Source: CAZMVU01 sp964569295 | Lineage (GTDB): Bacteria; Hydrogenedentota; Hydrogenedentia; Hydrogenedentales; JAGMZX01 | Assembly (NCBI GenBank): GCA_964569295.1 | Contig: CAZMVU010000012.1 | Location: 1 to 45,418 of the forward strand | Direction of reading: 5' to 3' | DNA length: 45,418 bases | Shown: positions 9,206 to 17,858 of the stretch, one piece after another | How positions within the stretch are numbered: the first letter of the stretch is position 1 | Layout: each line of letters opens with the position of its first letter | The notes under the pieces: generated by a model | The model's input: only the letters and a program-made list of their open reading frames with translations | Databases searched by the model: none | What the model was told of the DNA's origin: nothing | Made by a program: the position numbers and the translations under genes

Positions 9206-10606
9206 TCAATCATCACCCAGGTAGCCGATGGCCTCGAGTTGGCCGCGCTCCTCATCCGAGAGTCCGCGCGACGGCATGGTGGGCGGTGTCTTCGGATGTT
9301 CTTCCAGCCATTGGTCGAGGTAGCGCCGCAGCTTCGCGGTTTCTTCCGGATTCTGGCCCGACTGGTCTGTTTTCAAACCGTCCTCATGCCCGCCCCAGGG
9401 CTGAAGGCCATAGCGCGGCACGGTGGGATGAGGCGGCTGGTTGTCGAACAGCTTCCACGCGGGGTCATACACCCCCAGCCGGGGTGCGCGGAAGTGCGAC
9501 TCGAGTATAAACCGATCCGGCAGGGCAACGCGGTCCACTTCCCCGTTGATAAGCGGCATCAACGAGACACCAGCCATACCCTTGGGCGCAGACACGCGCG
9601 CATACTCGAGAACCGTGGGCATCAGCTCGAGCAGGCGCACCGGCTGCTGAATGCGCGGCCGCTCCGGATTCCAGATAGGACTGTAGAGAATCCACGGCAC
9701 GATGGCGTTCGACTCGTAGAGCACGCGGCCGTGATATTTCGCCTTGTGGACACTTGGGTGATCCTCCAGGCCCTCCCCGTGGTCACTGAGCAACACAAAC
9801 AACGTGTTCTCCCAGCCGGGCAGAGCCGAAAGCTTCTCGACGAAATCCCCCGTGTCATCCGTGAGCTGGCGGGTCACCTGGAGGTACTTGGGATAGCGCT
9901 CACCCGTGTCCTCGAACAGGCCGTTGTACTCCGGGCGGCGCATGGTGTAGCTGTCACGCACGTACCACTCATGGATTTCCATGAGATTGAGCTGCATATA
10001 GCCCGGCCCCTCGGGGTGCGCTCTGGCGAAATCCAGGGCCTTGCTATAGAGCTCGGGCGCCTTCGGCAACGAGACCTTGCCGCGAATTTCCGTGTCCTCG
10101 TCCTGGTCCATCCAACTGAAGACCACGCTGCTCTCGATGTACTCGTCAAAACCTTCGTGGAAATTGTAAAGCACGTTGAGGTTCGGGTTGGCCGTGGCGC
10201 CGAAAGTGTTGTAGCCGTTGGCCTTGAGCACCTTGGCAAGCGTATCGAAGCGGCTGCTGAGGGCCTCGTTGCGCTCCTTGTACAAACCGACGTCGCGCGG
10301 ATAAAGCCCGGTCAAGAGCGAGCCGCACGAAGGGCGGGTCCATGTGCACTGCGCCACCGCCTGATCGAAGACCACCCCCCGTTCCGCGATCCGGTCGAGC
10401 GCCGGCGAGACGTCATGGGGGTAGCCATAGCAACCCAGTTTGTCCGCACGTAGCGTATCGAGCATGATCAGCACCACATTGGGCTGTTCCCACGTGCGCG
10501 TTTCATCCGTCGATGCATCCTTGTCCTGCACGCCACAACCGGCGGCCAAGGCGCCCGCGCCCCACGCAGCGCTCTGCAAAAAATCCCTGCGCGTAACTCG
10601 TTTCAT
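9206..10606 (-). CDS. TAT-exported sulfatase/alkaline phosphatase-superfamily protein without FGly site
   Basis: The 466-residue protein starts with a twin-arginine leader (TRRDFLQSAAWGAGALAAGC) that also offers a lipobox cysteine. The sulfatase-superfamily core follows: NVVLIMLDTLRADKLGCYGY with a metal Asp at residue 50, WTRPSCGSLLTG at 89-100, and LLSDHGEGLEDH. In true sulfatases the middle motif reads C/S-x-P-S-R and the first residue becomes formylglycine. Here that position is Thr90 and the Arg position is Cys94. The protein is therefore more likely a phosphoesterase, phosphotransferase or other hydrolase using threonine, or inactive as a sulfatase. I took the ATG at 10606, directly before the RR motif. 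A plausible promoter lies 120-150 nt upstream. Confidence 0.8.
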   Translation of the reverse strand: MKRVTRRDFLQSAAWGAGALAAGCGVQDKDASTDETRTWEQPNVVLIMLDTLRADKLGCYGYPHDVSPALDRIAERGVVFDQAVAQCTWTRPSCGSLLTGLYPRDVGLYKERNEALSSRFDTLAKVLKANGYNTFGATANPNLNVLYNFHEGFDEYIESSVVFSWMDQDEDTEIRGKVSLPKAPELYSKALDFARAHPEGPGYMQLNLMEIHEWYVRDSYTMRRPEYNGLFEDTGERYPKYLQVTRQLTDDTGDFVEKLSALPGWENTLFVLLSDHGEGLEDHPSVHKAKYHGRVLYESNAIVPWILYSPIWNPERPRIQQPVRLLELMPTVLEYARVSAPKGMAGVSLMPLINGEVDRVALPDRFILESHFRAPRLGVYDPAWKLFDNQPPHPTVPRYGLQPWGGHEDGLKTDQSGQNPEETAKLRRYLDQWLEEHPKTPPTMPSRGLSDEERGQLEAIGYLGDD

Positions 10607-10724
10607 ATGCGTTCCGTAAATTGTTTTGCCCACATGTCCGATTGCCCGCGGCCATGCGAGCGCCGGCTGGCCCCATACAAACGCGCCTTAATCGTTGGCG
10701 CGCAACCGCGTAGCATCGGCGTAC

Positions 10725-10753
10725 AGTATAGCGGGCATGCCGGCGTCCGCCAA
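10725..10753 (-). promoter_or_regulatory. Candidate housekeeping promoter for the sulfatase-fold gene
   Basis: On the minus strand a TTGGCG box and a TATACT box are separated by exactly 17 nt. They lie about 120 nt upstream of the chosen ATG at 10606. The -10 box matches TATAAT at five of six positions; the -35 box is weaker. No other gene occupies the region, which supports but does not prove promoter function. Confidence 0.4.
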
Positions 10754-10844
10754 AGGGAAGACAGCGCGCCCCGGTAAGGAAGGCGGGGCGGGCCGAACGC
10801 ACGCAGGAGGCCGCCCCTGCCGTTCGCCGAGACAGCGGCGCGCC

Positions 10845-11798
10845 TCAGTCAATCTCTTCGACCGCTATATGCTCCTGGTAGAAGTCGGCGACGCTCCTGT
10901 CGTCACCGCTGAGCTTGTCTTTCATAAACGCGAGAGCGCTGCGGGGGTGCTTGTTGAGGGCGCCGGTGATGAGGTAGGGCATTTCATAACCCCAGCGCTT
11001 TTCTTCTTTCAGCGGAATGAAGTACTTCTCGATCAACTCGAGCACGGGTGCCAGGCGGAATTTCGGGTTCTTCAGAAAAGCGAGAAGGCACTCGGTGGGG
11101 CAGTTGCCCGCAGCACGGCCCATCCCGTAGATCGAGCCATCCACCCAGTTGATGCCCTTGATGATTCCCTCGATGGTGTTGGCGAAAGCCAACTGCTGGT
11201 TGTTGTGGCAGTGGATGCCGAGTTCTTTGCCGGGCAGCTTTTCCTGGTACTTCTCGGCCAGATAATGAATCTGCTCGGAATAAAAATAGCCGAAGCTGTC
11301 AACAAGATAGACCACATCGACCGGGCTGGCCGCGAGCTGATCGAGGGCCTCGTCGAGATCGGGTTCGAGCGTCGTCGAGATGGCCATGATGTTGCAGGTC
11401 ACCTCATAGCCGAAATCCTTGATATGCTTGATGAGGTGGATCGCCTTGTCGATGTCTTTGGCATAGGTGGCGACCCGGAAGGTATTGATGAGCGAATCTT
11501 CGGCGGGAATGAAGTGGTTGTAGTCCGTGCGGCCCACGTCGCACATAACGGAAATCTTGGTGTCGCAGGCGTAGGCCACCTCGCGCACCACTTCCTCATC
11601 GCAATAGCGCCAGGGGCCGTGTTCCTCGGGCGGAAACATTTCCTTGTCGACGCGGTAGCCCAGTTCCACATAATCAACGCCCGCCTCCGCAAGGCCCGTG
11701 AACACATCGCGGACCATCTCACGGGAGAACTCCCAATTGTTCATAAGGCCGCCATCGCGAATAGTACAGTCTACCACTTTGATTTCAGGCCGGTACAT
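10845..11798 (-). CDS. HMGL-like aldolase / pyruvate carboxyltransferase-family enzyme
   Basis: The 317-residue protein is a TIM-barrel member of the DRE-TIM metallolyase family. It opens with VVDCTIRDGG, which holds the catalytic Arg and metal Asp. It carries GIHCHNNQQLAFANT with two metal-binding histidines, followed by the GAGRAAGN-like GMGRAAGNCPTE turn. The closest functional analogues are 4-hydroxy-2-oxovalerate aldolases and related lyases that cleave or join at a pyruvate enolate. Proteins of this type also occur in surface-sugar biosynthesis clusters, and a GT-C glycosyltransferase is nearby. The length fits a single catalytic domain without the C-terminal communication domain of aromatic-pathway aldolases. 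AGGGAGAT precedes the ATG. The specific substrate is not determined. Confidence 0.82.
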   Translation of the reverse strand: MYRPEIKVVDCTIRDGGLMNNWEFSREMVRDVFTGLAEAGVDYVELGYRVDKEMFPPEEHGPWRYCDEEVVREVAYACDTKISVMCDVGRTDYNHFIPAEDSLINTFRVATYAKDIDKAIHLIKHIKDFGYEVTCNIMAISTTLEPDLDEALDQLAASPVDVVYLVDSFGYFYSEQIHYLAEKYQEKLPGKELGIHCHNNQQLAFANTIEGIIKGINWVDGSIYGMGRAAGNCPTECLLAFLKNPKFRLAPVLELIEKYFIPLKEEKRWGYEMPYLITGALNKHPRSALAFMKDKLSGDDRSVADFYQEHIAVEEID

Positions 11799-11872
11799 GG
11801 CTTATCTCCCTAGGCGCGGTTTTTCAGATGCAGATTGCGAGTCCAGAATAGTGCGAATGAAAAAGAGGCGGC

Positions 11873-11902
11873 AGGGTACCGGCCGGTGCACAATCATGTC
11901 AA
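11873..11902 (-). promoter_or_regulatory. Weak candidate promoter for the aldolase gene
   Basis: A perfect TTGACA lies on the minus strand at 11897-11902. A poor -10 box (TACCCT) follows after 18 nt. It sits in the divergent gap between the aldolase and the plus-strand M28-like gene. The -10 mismatch keeps confidence low. Confidence 0.25.
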
Positions 11903-11939
11903 ATACTGTACCGGCCGAGCCACCGCGAGGAACAATGCT

Positions 11940-12875
11940 ATGCACAACAAAGGACGAGCCGCCATCAAGGCGATTGTGATCATGGGAGGGCTGGCCTTTG
12001 CGCTACTCTACCTGGGCTCACTGGCGTTGCAACAGTCGCTTACGCCGAACCCGCAGCAACGTGTGACACCGCGGCCCAATGCCTCGCCCATGAACAGCGC
12101 GCGGGCGATGGCAGACTTTGATCGTTTTGCCGCATGGGGACCACGGCCGCGCGGCAGCGACGCGTTGGTGCGGCAAAAGGCCTATACCGAGGCGCAGTTA
12201 CGCGCAGCACAATGGCGTATCGCGGCGGCAGTACAGGCGCAAACAAACGGCGGAGAGCATCTGTTGGCATACCGGGGAGCGAAACAGCGCGCGCAGGTGC
12301 TGCTGGCTACCCGCTATGATACCCCCGCCAATACCGGCGGAAAAGCCATCGGCGCGAACCAGACGGCGGGAGCGGCCCTGCTGCTCGAGTTGGCACGTGC
12401 GCTGCCAACGGATTGGGCGGACGGCACACTGTGGCTGGCATGGCTTGATACCGGCGGGGACGATGCGGCGGCGGGAAGAGCATTGCGCGAGGCACTCGCA
12501 CCGCATATGGCGCAAGGACCGGCGGCGGTCATCTATGTGGCAGGGCTGGGCGATTGTTATCTCGAGGCGCCAGCGGATGCGGCGGCGCCGGCGTGGCTGA
12601 GGCGAATCGTACGCGATACGGCGCAACGCCTGGGCTACGGGCGGCACTTCCCGGACCGGGCGGCGGCGATGCAAGGCCCGCACACCGTCTTCCGCGAGGC
12701 CGGAGTCCCGTCACTTGCGCTGATCGACCCAGTGCATGGCGGGCGGCTGTTCGAGGAATCCGCCGCCATAGAGGCCGACCCCCGCGCTGAGGTATGCGCG
12801 GACAGTTTGCAGGCTGCCGGAGACGTGATATATCATGCCATACCTGCAGTGTACGGGTACCTTATGAGGCATTGA
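11940..12875 (+). CDS. M28/glutaminyl-cyclase-like protein with degenerate metal site
   Basis: The 311-residue protein has an N-terminal membrane anchor (about residues 10-32). Its extracytoplasmic domain resembles M28 peptidases and glutaminyl cyclases: FAAWGPRPRGS, AQVLLATRYDT, GANQTAGAALLLELARAL, LWLAWLDTGGDD, and GVPSLALIDPV near the C-terminus. In active members these blocks supply zinc ligands (H-x-D, N-D, D-G-E-E, final His). Here they read RYDT, NQT, DTGGDD and DPVHGG, so several ligands and the catalytic Glu appear changed. It is probably a pseudoenzyme or has a shifted site. I used the ATG at 11940 (GAGG upstream). The histidine kinase gene starts 4 nt after its stop, so they are co-transcribed. 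Confidence 0.62.
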   Translation: MHNKGRAAIKAIVIMGGLAFALLYLGSLALQQSLTPNPQQRVTPRPNASPMNSARAMADFDRFAAWGPRPRGSDALVRQKAYTEAQLRAAQWRIAAAVQAQTNGGEHLLAYRGAKQRAQVLLATRYDTPANTGGKAIGANQTAGAALLLELARALPTDWADGTLWLAWLDTGGDDAAAGRALREALAPHMAQGPAAVIYVAGLGDCYLEAPADAAAPAWLRRIVRDTAQRLGYGRHFPDRAAAMQGPHTVFREAGVPSLALIDPVHGGRLFEESAAIEADPRAEVCADSLQAAGDVIYHAIPAVYGYLMRH

Positions 12876-12879
12876 GGCG

Positions 12880-14148
12880 ATGAACGCCATAGACATCCAC
12901 GGTGACATGACCTGGCTGGAGGACGCTTCTCCAGAGGAAACGAAACGCATCGTAGAAGCCTTGTACCGGGTACACCATTTGATCTCGGCCATGACAGACA
13001 GCGACAGCTTGCTGGTGCAGATCATGTTGGAAAGCAAGGCCGTGGCACAGGCGCAGGCGTGCTCGTTGCTCCTTTATGATGACGTGGCCGGCGAGTTGTA
13101 CTTCCAGGTGGCCCTCGGAGAGTCGGGGGATCAGCATGCGCTCATGCGGGAAGTGCGGCTCAAGCTGGGCCAGGGCATTGCGGGCGCGGCCGCGGAAACC
13201 CGTAAAAGTATCAATGTACCCGATGTACAGTCGGATACCCGCTTCTTCCCCGGCGCAGACGCCACGAGTCACTTCCAAACGCACAACCTGCTGGCCGTCC
13301 CCATGGTCGACCGGGAGGAGCTGATCGGCGTTATCGAGGTGCTGAACAAGGTTGACGCAGAGGCCTTTGCCGAAACGGACCTGCGGGTTATGGAAATGTT
13401 CGCCGCCCTGGCAGCCTCGGCGGTGTCGAATGCGCGGCTCATCGAGGAAAACATCCGGCGCGAACGGCTGGCGGCGCTGGGGCAGGCTGTGGCCGGCCTG
13501 TCGCACTACGCCAAGAACATCATCACGAGCATGAGCGGCGGCACGGACCTCATCGAGCAGGGGCTGCAACAAAAAAACTATGGGCTTATCGAGCAGGCAT
13601 GGCCGGTGGTGAAGCGCAGCACGCGCCGCATCGCGAATGTGGTACAAGACATGCTCACCTACTCGCGCGCCCGCGGCATCCAGCCCACGCCGTGCAATCT
13701 GGATGAGGTGTTCAGCGAGGTGTGCGACAGTTTTCGCCAGTTGTTCGCCCAGCGCAACGCGCGCATCGAGGTGGATACAAGCGGCCTGCCGGGACCGCTC
13801 CGGGTAGACGCCCAGGGACTGCACCGGTGTCTGCTGAACCTGGTGTCGAACGCGGCCGAGGCCGTCCAAAACAGAGAAGGGGTCGTGCAGGTCGTGGGGC
13901 GTATGGAAGGCGCCAACCTGCTGGTCGAGGTCATCGACAACGGCCCGGGTGTGCCGCGGGAAAACCGGGAGCGGATTTTCGAGCCCTTCTACACGACGAA
14001 GGGAACACGCGGCACTGGACTCGGGCTGGCGGTCAGCCGCAAGATAGCCCAGGAACATGGGGGAAACCTCACCGTGGAATCGGGCCCGGAAGAGGGCGCA
14101 CGGTTCGTTTTACAAATACCCACACCAGCGGAAGCGCGCGAAGCGTAG
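12880..14148 (+). CDS. GAF-domain sensor histidine kinase (soluble)
   Basis: The 422-residue protein has no membrane span. A GAF domain covers about residues 40-190 (GQGIAGAAAETRKSINVPDV and LLAVPMVDREELIGVIEVLN). A dimerisation/phosphoacceptor helix follows with His209 in GLSHYAKNI. The HATPase domain has an N box (NLVSNAAEA, 320-328), G1 (DNGPGVP, 353-359), F box (EPFYTTK) and G2 (GTGLGL, 378-384). It should therefore autophosphorylate in response to a small cytoplasmic ligand or redox signal. No response regulator gene is in the window, so it is an orphan. It starts 4 nt after the M28-like gene, and a small membrane-protein gene follows 52 nt later. Confidence 0.92.
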   Translation: MNAIDIHGDMTWLEDASPEETKRIVEALYRVHHLISAMTDSDSLLVQIMLESKAVAQAQACSLLLYDDVAGELYFQVALGESGDQHALMREVRLKLGQGIAGAAAETRKSINVPDVQSDTRFFPGADATSHFQTHNLLAVPMVDREELIGVIEVLNKVDAEAFAETDLRVMEMFAALAASAVSNARLIEENIRRERLAALGQAVAGLSHYAKNIITSMSGGTDLIEQGLQQKNYGLIEQAWPVVKRSTRRIANVVQDMLTYSRARGIQPTPCNLDEVFSEVCDSFRQLFAQRNARIEVDTSGLPGPLRVDAQGLHRCLLNLVSNAAEAVQNREGVVQVVGRMEGANLLVEVIDNGPGVPRENRERIFEPFYTTKGTRGTGLGLAVSRKIAQEHGGNLTVESGPEEGARFVLQIPTPAEAREA

Positions 14149-14200
14149 CCAGCGCACTACTCAAAATGCACACGGCCGGGCGGGCCGATAAGGGCAAGGC

Positions 14201-14512
14201 ATGAAGTTTCCTAGTTTGAACTGGTTGAAGAGTATCGAGTCCGTGGGATGGGTTTTCTTTCTTATTGTTTTCGGTGTGCTCATTTACCCCGGCCTTTACC
14301 TGGCACGGGGAATCACGTACGATGCATCCGGCACGGTTATGACCCGCGTCATGATAGGCGTTTTCGGCGCGGCAATTGCCGCCGCCTTTCTCACATGGCT
14401 CTTTAACTTGGTACTGGAACAAGTCGTGTTGTGGACGCAACGATCAGGCAACAAGAAAAAGAGCAAGAGCAAAAATCAGAGTAAGAACAAGGGCAAAAAG
14501 AAACGGCGTTAG
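14201..14512 (+). CDS. Small two-TM membrane protein with lysine-rich tail
   Basis: The 103-residue protein has two hydrophobic segments (about 16-36 and 48-72) and a C-terminal tail made almost wholly of Lys, Ser, Asn and Arg. I do not recognise a family. The basic tail would face the cytoplasm by the positive-inside rule and could contact nucleic acid, ribosomes or acidic lipid. It lies in a same-strand run between the histidine kinase and the TPR/zinc-ribbon gene, with gaps of 52 and 62 nt. The even coding signal and a purine-rich site before ATG support a real gene. Confidence 0.6.
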   Translation: MKFPSLNWLKSIESVGWVFFLIVFGVLIYPGLYLARGITYDASGTVMTRVMIGVFGAAIAAAFLTWLFNLVLEQVVLWTQRSGNKKKSKSKNQSKNKGKKKRR

Positions 14513-14574
14513 GGGCCTACAACTCGCCAGCCCGGACATTTGCCCGCGGCTGGCAACAAGGCGGGACAGGGGCA

Positions 14575-16065
14575 ATGGCAGACACTGACGACATTTGGGC
14601 CCTGAAAGAACAGCTCGAAGACGCACCCGACGATCACGAACTGCGCTGGGTTGTGGCGAAGCAGTTTTACGCCGCCTGTGAATATCGTCATGCCCTCGAA
14701 GAGCTTCAAATCCTGCGTAATGAGTGGCAACCCCGAGTAAATGTAGTCCGTTTCCTCGCCGCTTCCTACTTCCGGCTCGGCCGCTATGAAGAATCCATCC
14801 GCGAGTTGCGCCGGGCCATCGAGACATGGCCGGATGAATTGGCGCTGCGCGAACAATTGGCCAAGGTGCTCGAGGTGGCGGATCAGAAGCAGGAGGCGGT
14901 GAAGGTGTGGGAGGCCCTGCACCAAGACGACCCGAAACACCCCCTCGCCGGCCGCGCCGCCAAGCGATTGCGCAAACAGATCGAGAAGGAGTACCAGGGC
15001 GCCTCGTATGATATGGGGGCGGACCACGTCGACAGCGGGATCAACCTGAAGCCCGGCCAGACCTGCCCGAAATGCGGGGCTCAGAATGCGCTCGATACGG
15101 AGGTGTGCTGGCAGTGCCAAGCCCCCATTTTCTCCGTGCGCACGCCACGCCCCTCGCGCCGGCCGCAACCCCTGGGCTTTCCCACGCCGAGCAACCAGCG
15201 CACATTGCGGCTGGCGGCCGGCCTGGTTACCGGCTTGCTGCTCGCGGCCTGCGTGTACCTGGGCCTACGCGACCTCGCGATGATGGATAACGCGCCGGCG
15301 ACCACGCTGGCAGACTTATACACCAACGCGCTTGCACCGACCCGCGCCATAGTCGGTGTCACGCTGCTGGCCGTGTGGCCACTGGCCATATTTCTCGCGC
15401 TGTATGCCGTGGACGCACCGGATGTGCCCGGCGGACACATGACGGTGGCCGGGCTCTTTCTGGCCGCATTGACCGTATGGTCGTCGTTTCTCGGTTTACA
15501 GGGCTTGCTCTATGGGGCCGCCGTGACGCTCGTGCTGGGATTTCCAATCCTGTGGGTGATTTTCGGCCTGAAACCCGGGAAAGCCGCCGCCGCATGGGGC
15601 ATGCAGGCACTGCTTGTGGTGCTGTGTGCCCTGGCGGCCTTGGTGCTCACCGAGTACGCACGCACGGGCATCCTGCTAAACCCGATGCGGGATGTGCCGG
15701 CGATTACCCGCTTCACCAACATCACCAATACCAGCCCTGCCTATATGCAAAGCCGCACAATCGAAGAATCGGTGCCCATAAGACAGCGCATCGAGTGGGC
15801 AAAAAGTGCCTCACCGTGGATCAACCACTATGCCCAAGAGGTGTACATCACTATCGAGCCGATCGACGCCGGGGCGGGCCTCGAGGTGGAACTGGCCGAC
15901 GCCTCCGGCAGCACGCAAGGCTATCTCGTGGGGGTCACCCAGAAAACAGAAACGGACGTGGCCATCATACCCGGACAACCCTACACCCTGAAGATCGCCG
16001 GGCCGGCAGAGGCGGGGGTCACATTGACCATCCGCGGCATCGCGCCGCATCAATTCTTGCCTTGA
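14575..16065 (+). CDS. TPR / zinc-ribbon / multi-TM protein of unknown function
   Basis: The 496-residue protein combines three parts. Residues 1-140 form TPR-like helical repeats (YRHALEELQILRNE, YEESIRELRRAIETWP). Residues 164-181 form a zinc ribbon, CPKCG-x10-CWQC. Residues 210-370 hold five to six membrane spans. A C-terminal extracytoplasmic domain of about 130 residues follows and looks beta-rich. The TPR and ribbon face the cytoplasm, so the protein may scaffold a cytoplasmic partner at the membrane. No known family is recognised for the whole chain. Its 3' end overlaps the convergent O-antigen ligase-like gene by 16 nt. Confidence 0.68.
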   Translation: MADTDDIWALKEQLEDAPDDHELRWVVAKQFYAACEYRHALEELQILRNEWQPRVNVVRFLAASYFRLGRYEESIRELRRAIETWPDELALREQLAKVLEVADQKQEAVKVWEALHQDDPKHPLAGRAAKRLRKQIEKEYQGASYDMGADHVDSGINLKPGQTCPKCGAQNALDTEVCWQCQAPIFSVRTPRPSRRPQPLGFPTPSNQRTLRLAAGLVTGLLLAACVYLGLRDLAMMDNAPATTLADLYTNALAPTRAIVGVTLLAVWPLAIFLALYAVDAPDVPGGHMTVAGLFLAALTVWSSFLGLQGLLYGAAVTLVLGFPILWVIFGLKPGKAAAAWGMQALLVVLCALAALVLTEYARTGILLNPMRDVPAITRFTNITNTSPAYMQSRTIEESVPIRQRIEWAKSASPWINHYAQEVYITIEPIDAGAGLEVELADASGSTQGYLVGVTQKTETDVAIIPGQPYTLKIAGPAEAGVTLTIRGIAPHQFLP

Positions 16066-17858
16066 GCGGCGGGGGCAGGCGCAAGCGCCCTTCCAGCCTT
16101 GGCGCCATGGTGGTTGTTCCCTTGCAACAGCGTTTCGGGCGCCCCTATCTCCCACTTGGCCGCATGGGCGCGCAACACCGCCCGCTCCTCTTCACCGGCT
16201 AACCGGTACAACGCCTGCCAAGCCCCTTCGTGCGCGGGCCAACGGGCAAGCACCGCTCTCATCGATTCCGCCGCCAATACTTCATCGCCCAAGGCAAGCG
16301 AGGTCTGCCCGATCAACCAATACACACGCCCGGTGTCGATACCTTCGTTGGCATAAAGCAAGTGAATACGCGCGTCTTCCATATTGCCGCAATCCATCAG
16401 GGCCATAGCATATCCTTCATGCGCACTGTAATTCGGCCACCGATGGGCAAACACCGCCTCGTAGTGCTGCAAGGGGTCTTCTTCGGCCACATGCGCGTCT
16501 TCCGCTATGGCGAGCAAATGGCTCGGCCACACGATGGTCCACCACGCACCAATGGCCAGCAGACCGGCCAATAACACCGTGCTCACGGCGAAAGGAACGG
16601 AGTCCGCATCACCAAGGGGTATGCGCTGGCGCCGCGCCAACAGGAGCACGGCCAGCAACACCGCAGCCACAGCAAAGGGGGGACTGTGCAGCGTCGAATT
16701 GACCAAGGTAAAAACGGCCAACGTCGCAATGCCCGCCCATTCCCTGCCGGCACAACGCCACAGGCGCACCACCATCCACAGAAGAAATGCCGCGCCTATA
16801 AGCCCGGTTTCAGCAACTATCTCGAGGGGGTCGCTGTGCGCGTGGAGCGTGGGTAGCCGGTTATGGCTGAGATATTCGCCACCCGGCGCCTGCAAAGCCT
16901 CTCCCTGATACACAGGGCTCCAGTAGCGGAAATTACCGAGGCCCACGCCGGCTACCGGGTTGTCGCGCACCATAAGCGCCGCGCCCGACCAGAACCATAG
17001 ACGCAGGTGCCCCCCTTCATCACCCGGCGCGAAGGTGTATACCACACGTTCCAGCGTACGCTCGGGATACTGCACCGCACCAGCCGCCGAAGTCCCCGCC
17101 AACAACAACGCCACCAACGCCATCCGGCACCAGGCAAACTGACCACGTTCATACAACAGCGCAACCATCCCCCCCACCACCGCCGCGGCCCAGGCACTGC
17201 GCGAGGAGGACAACACCAGCGCGGGGAGAAGCACCGTGAGCACGGCGACGGCCGGCCATCCGCACCGCCCGCGTGAGACGGCGGGGCCCAGGCTCAACGC
17301 AATACCCAGGGCGACGTAGCCACCAAAGAAATCCTGGTTCCCGAACACAGAGTAGATGGCCTGGTCATTGCCGTCCGTACGCGGAAAGAAACCCTCCGCC
17401 CAGCCGGAGAATTGCACCAGGCCCAGTACACCCACGGCCACCGATGAACATACAAGAGCGGTATAGAACCGGCGGCGCCAACGGCGTTGTTCGGCCAGTT
17501 CATAGGCGATCAGGCCTGCCGTGAGGTACAACGCTATCACCACGCTTTCCTCCACCAGCGCCGCAGGCAAACGCACCCCCCGGATGAACAGGCCGGTGCA
17601 TACAACCACACAAAGCCCAGCCCACAACGGCAGCAAGGCACGCATCCCGCGCCAGGACAAACCACCTCGAAGGATCAGTCCCAGCGCCGCCAAAGCGGTG
17701 CCCGCCGCCAGCACACCCACCTTGGCATGGGTAAACGTAGTAAATTGAAACGTGTAGGCCACGGCGCAAGCAACCACCGTCACGCAGAGAATCCCGCCCA
17801 TCCACCAGTCAGCAGCGGCACGCCGGCGCCCGGCGTTTATGAAGGGATAGTCTTCCAT
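16050..17858 (-). CDS. O-antigen ligase/polymerase (Wzy/WaaL)-family membrane protein with TPR-like tail
   Basis: The 602-residue protein has about eleven predicted membrane spans to roughly residue 460. The family's large periplasmic loop is visible as NPVAGVGLGNFRYWSPVY, followed by HNRLPTLHAHSDPLEIVAETG, and the GLIGAAFLL helix comes next. The soluble C-terminus (about 465-590) reads as TPR-like helices (EAVFAHRWPNYSAHEGYAMAL, LIGQTSLALGDEVLAAESM). Such proteins polymerise or ligate polyprenyl-linked glycans on the periplasmic side, or attach glycans to proteins. The acceptor cannot be told. It is monocistronic as far as seen and overlaps the convergent gene by 16 nt at the stop. Confidence 0.8.
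   Translation of the reverse strand: MEDYPFINAGRRRAAADWWMGGILCVTVVACAVAYTFQFTTFTHAKVGVLAAGTALAALGLILRGGLSWRGMRALLPLWAGLCVVVCTGLFIRGVRLPAALVEESVVIALYLTAGLIAYELAEQRRWRRRFYTALVCSSVAVGVLGLVQFSGWAEGFFPRTDGNDQAIYSVFGNQDFFGGYVALGIALSLGPAVSRGRCGWPAVAVLTVLLPALVLSSSRSAWAAAVVGGMVALLYERGQFAWCRMALVALLLAGTSAAGAVQYPERTLERVVYTFAPGDEGGHLRLWFWSGAALMVRDNPVAGVGLGNFRYWSPVYQGEALQAPGGEYLSHNRLPTLHAHSDPLEIVAETGLIGAAFLLWMVVRLWRCAGREWAGIATLAVFTLVNSTLHSPPFAVAAVLLAVLLLARRQRIPLGDADSVPFAVSTVLLAGLLAIGAWWTIVWPSHLLAIAEDAHVAEEDPLQHYEAVFAHRWPNYSAHEGYAMALMDCGNMEDARIHLLYANEGIDTGRVYWLIGQTSLALGDEVLAAESMRAVLARWPAHEGAWQALYRLAGEEERAVLRAHAAKWEIGAPETLLQGNNHHGAKAGRALAPAPAAQGKN

Noticed and set aside
7932..9224. Long plus-strand frame antisense to the membrane glycosyltransferase
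   Set aside because: Arg/His/Pro-rich composition without domains, typical of an antisense shadow in GC-rich DNA.
12862..14058. Long minus-strand frame antisense to the histidine kinase
   Set aside because: The plus-strand kinase has all catalytic boxes; the minus frame has none.
16050..16065. 16-nt overlap as a frameshift or error
   Set aside because: Both genes end naturally and are convergent; short 3' overlaps are common.
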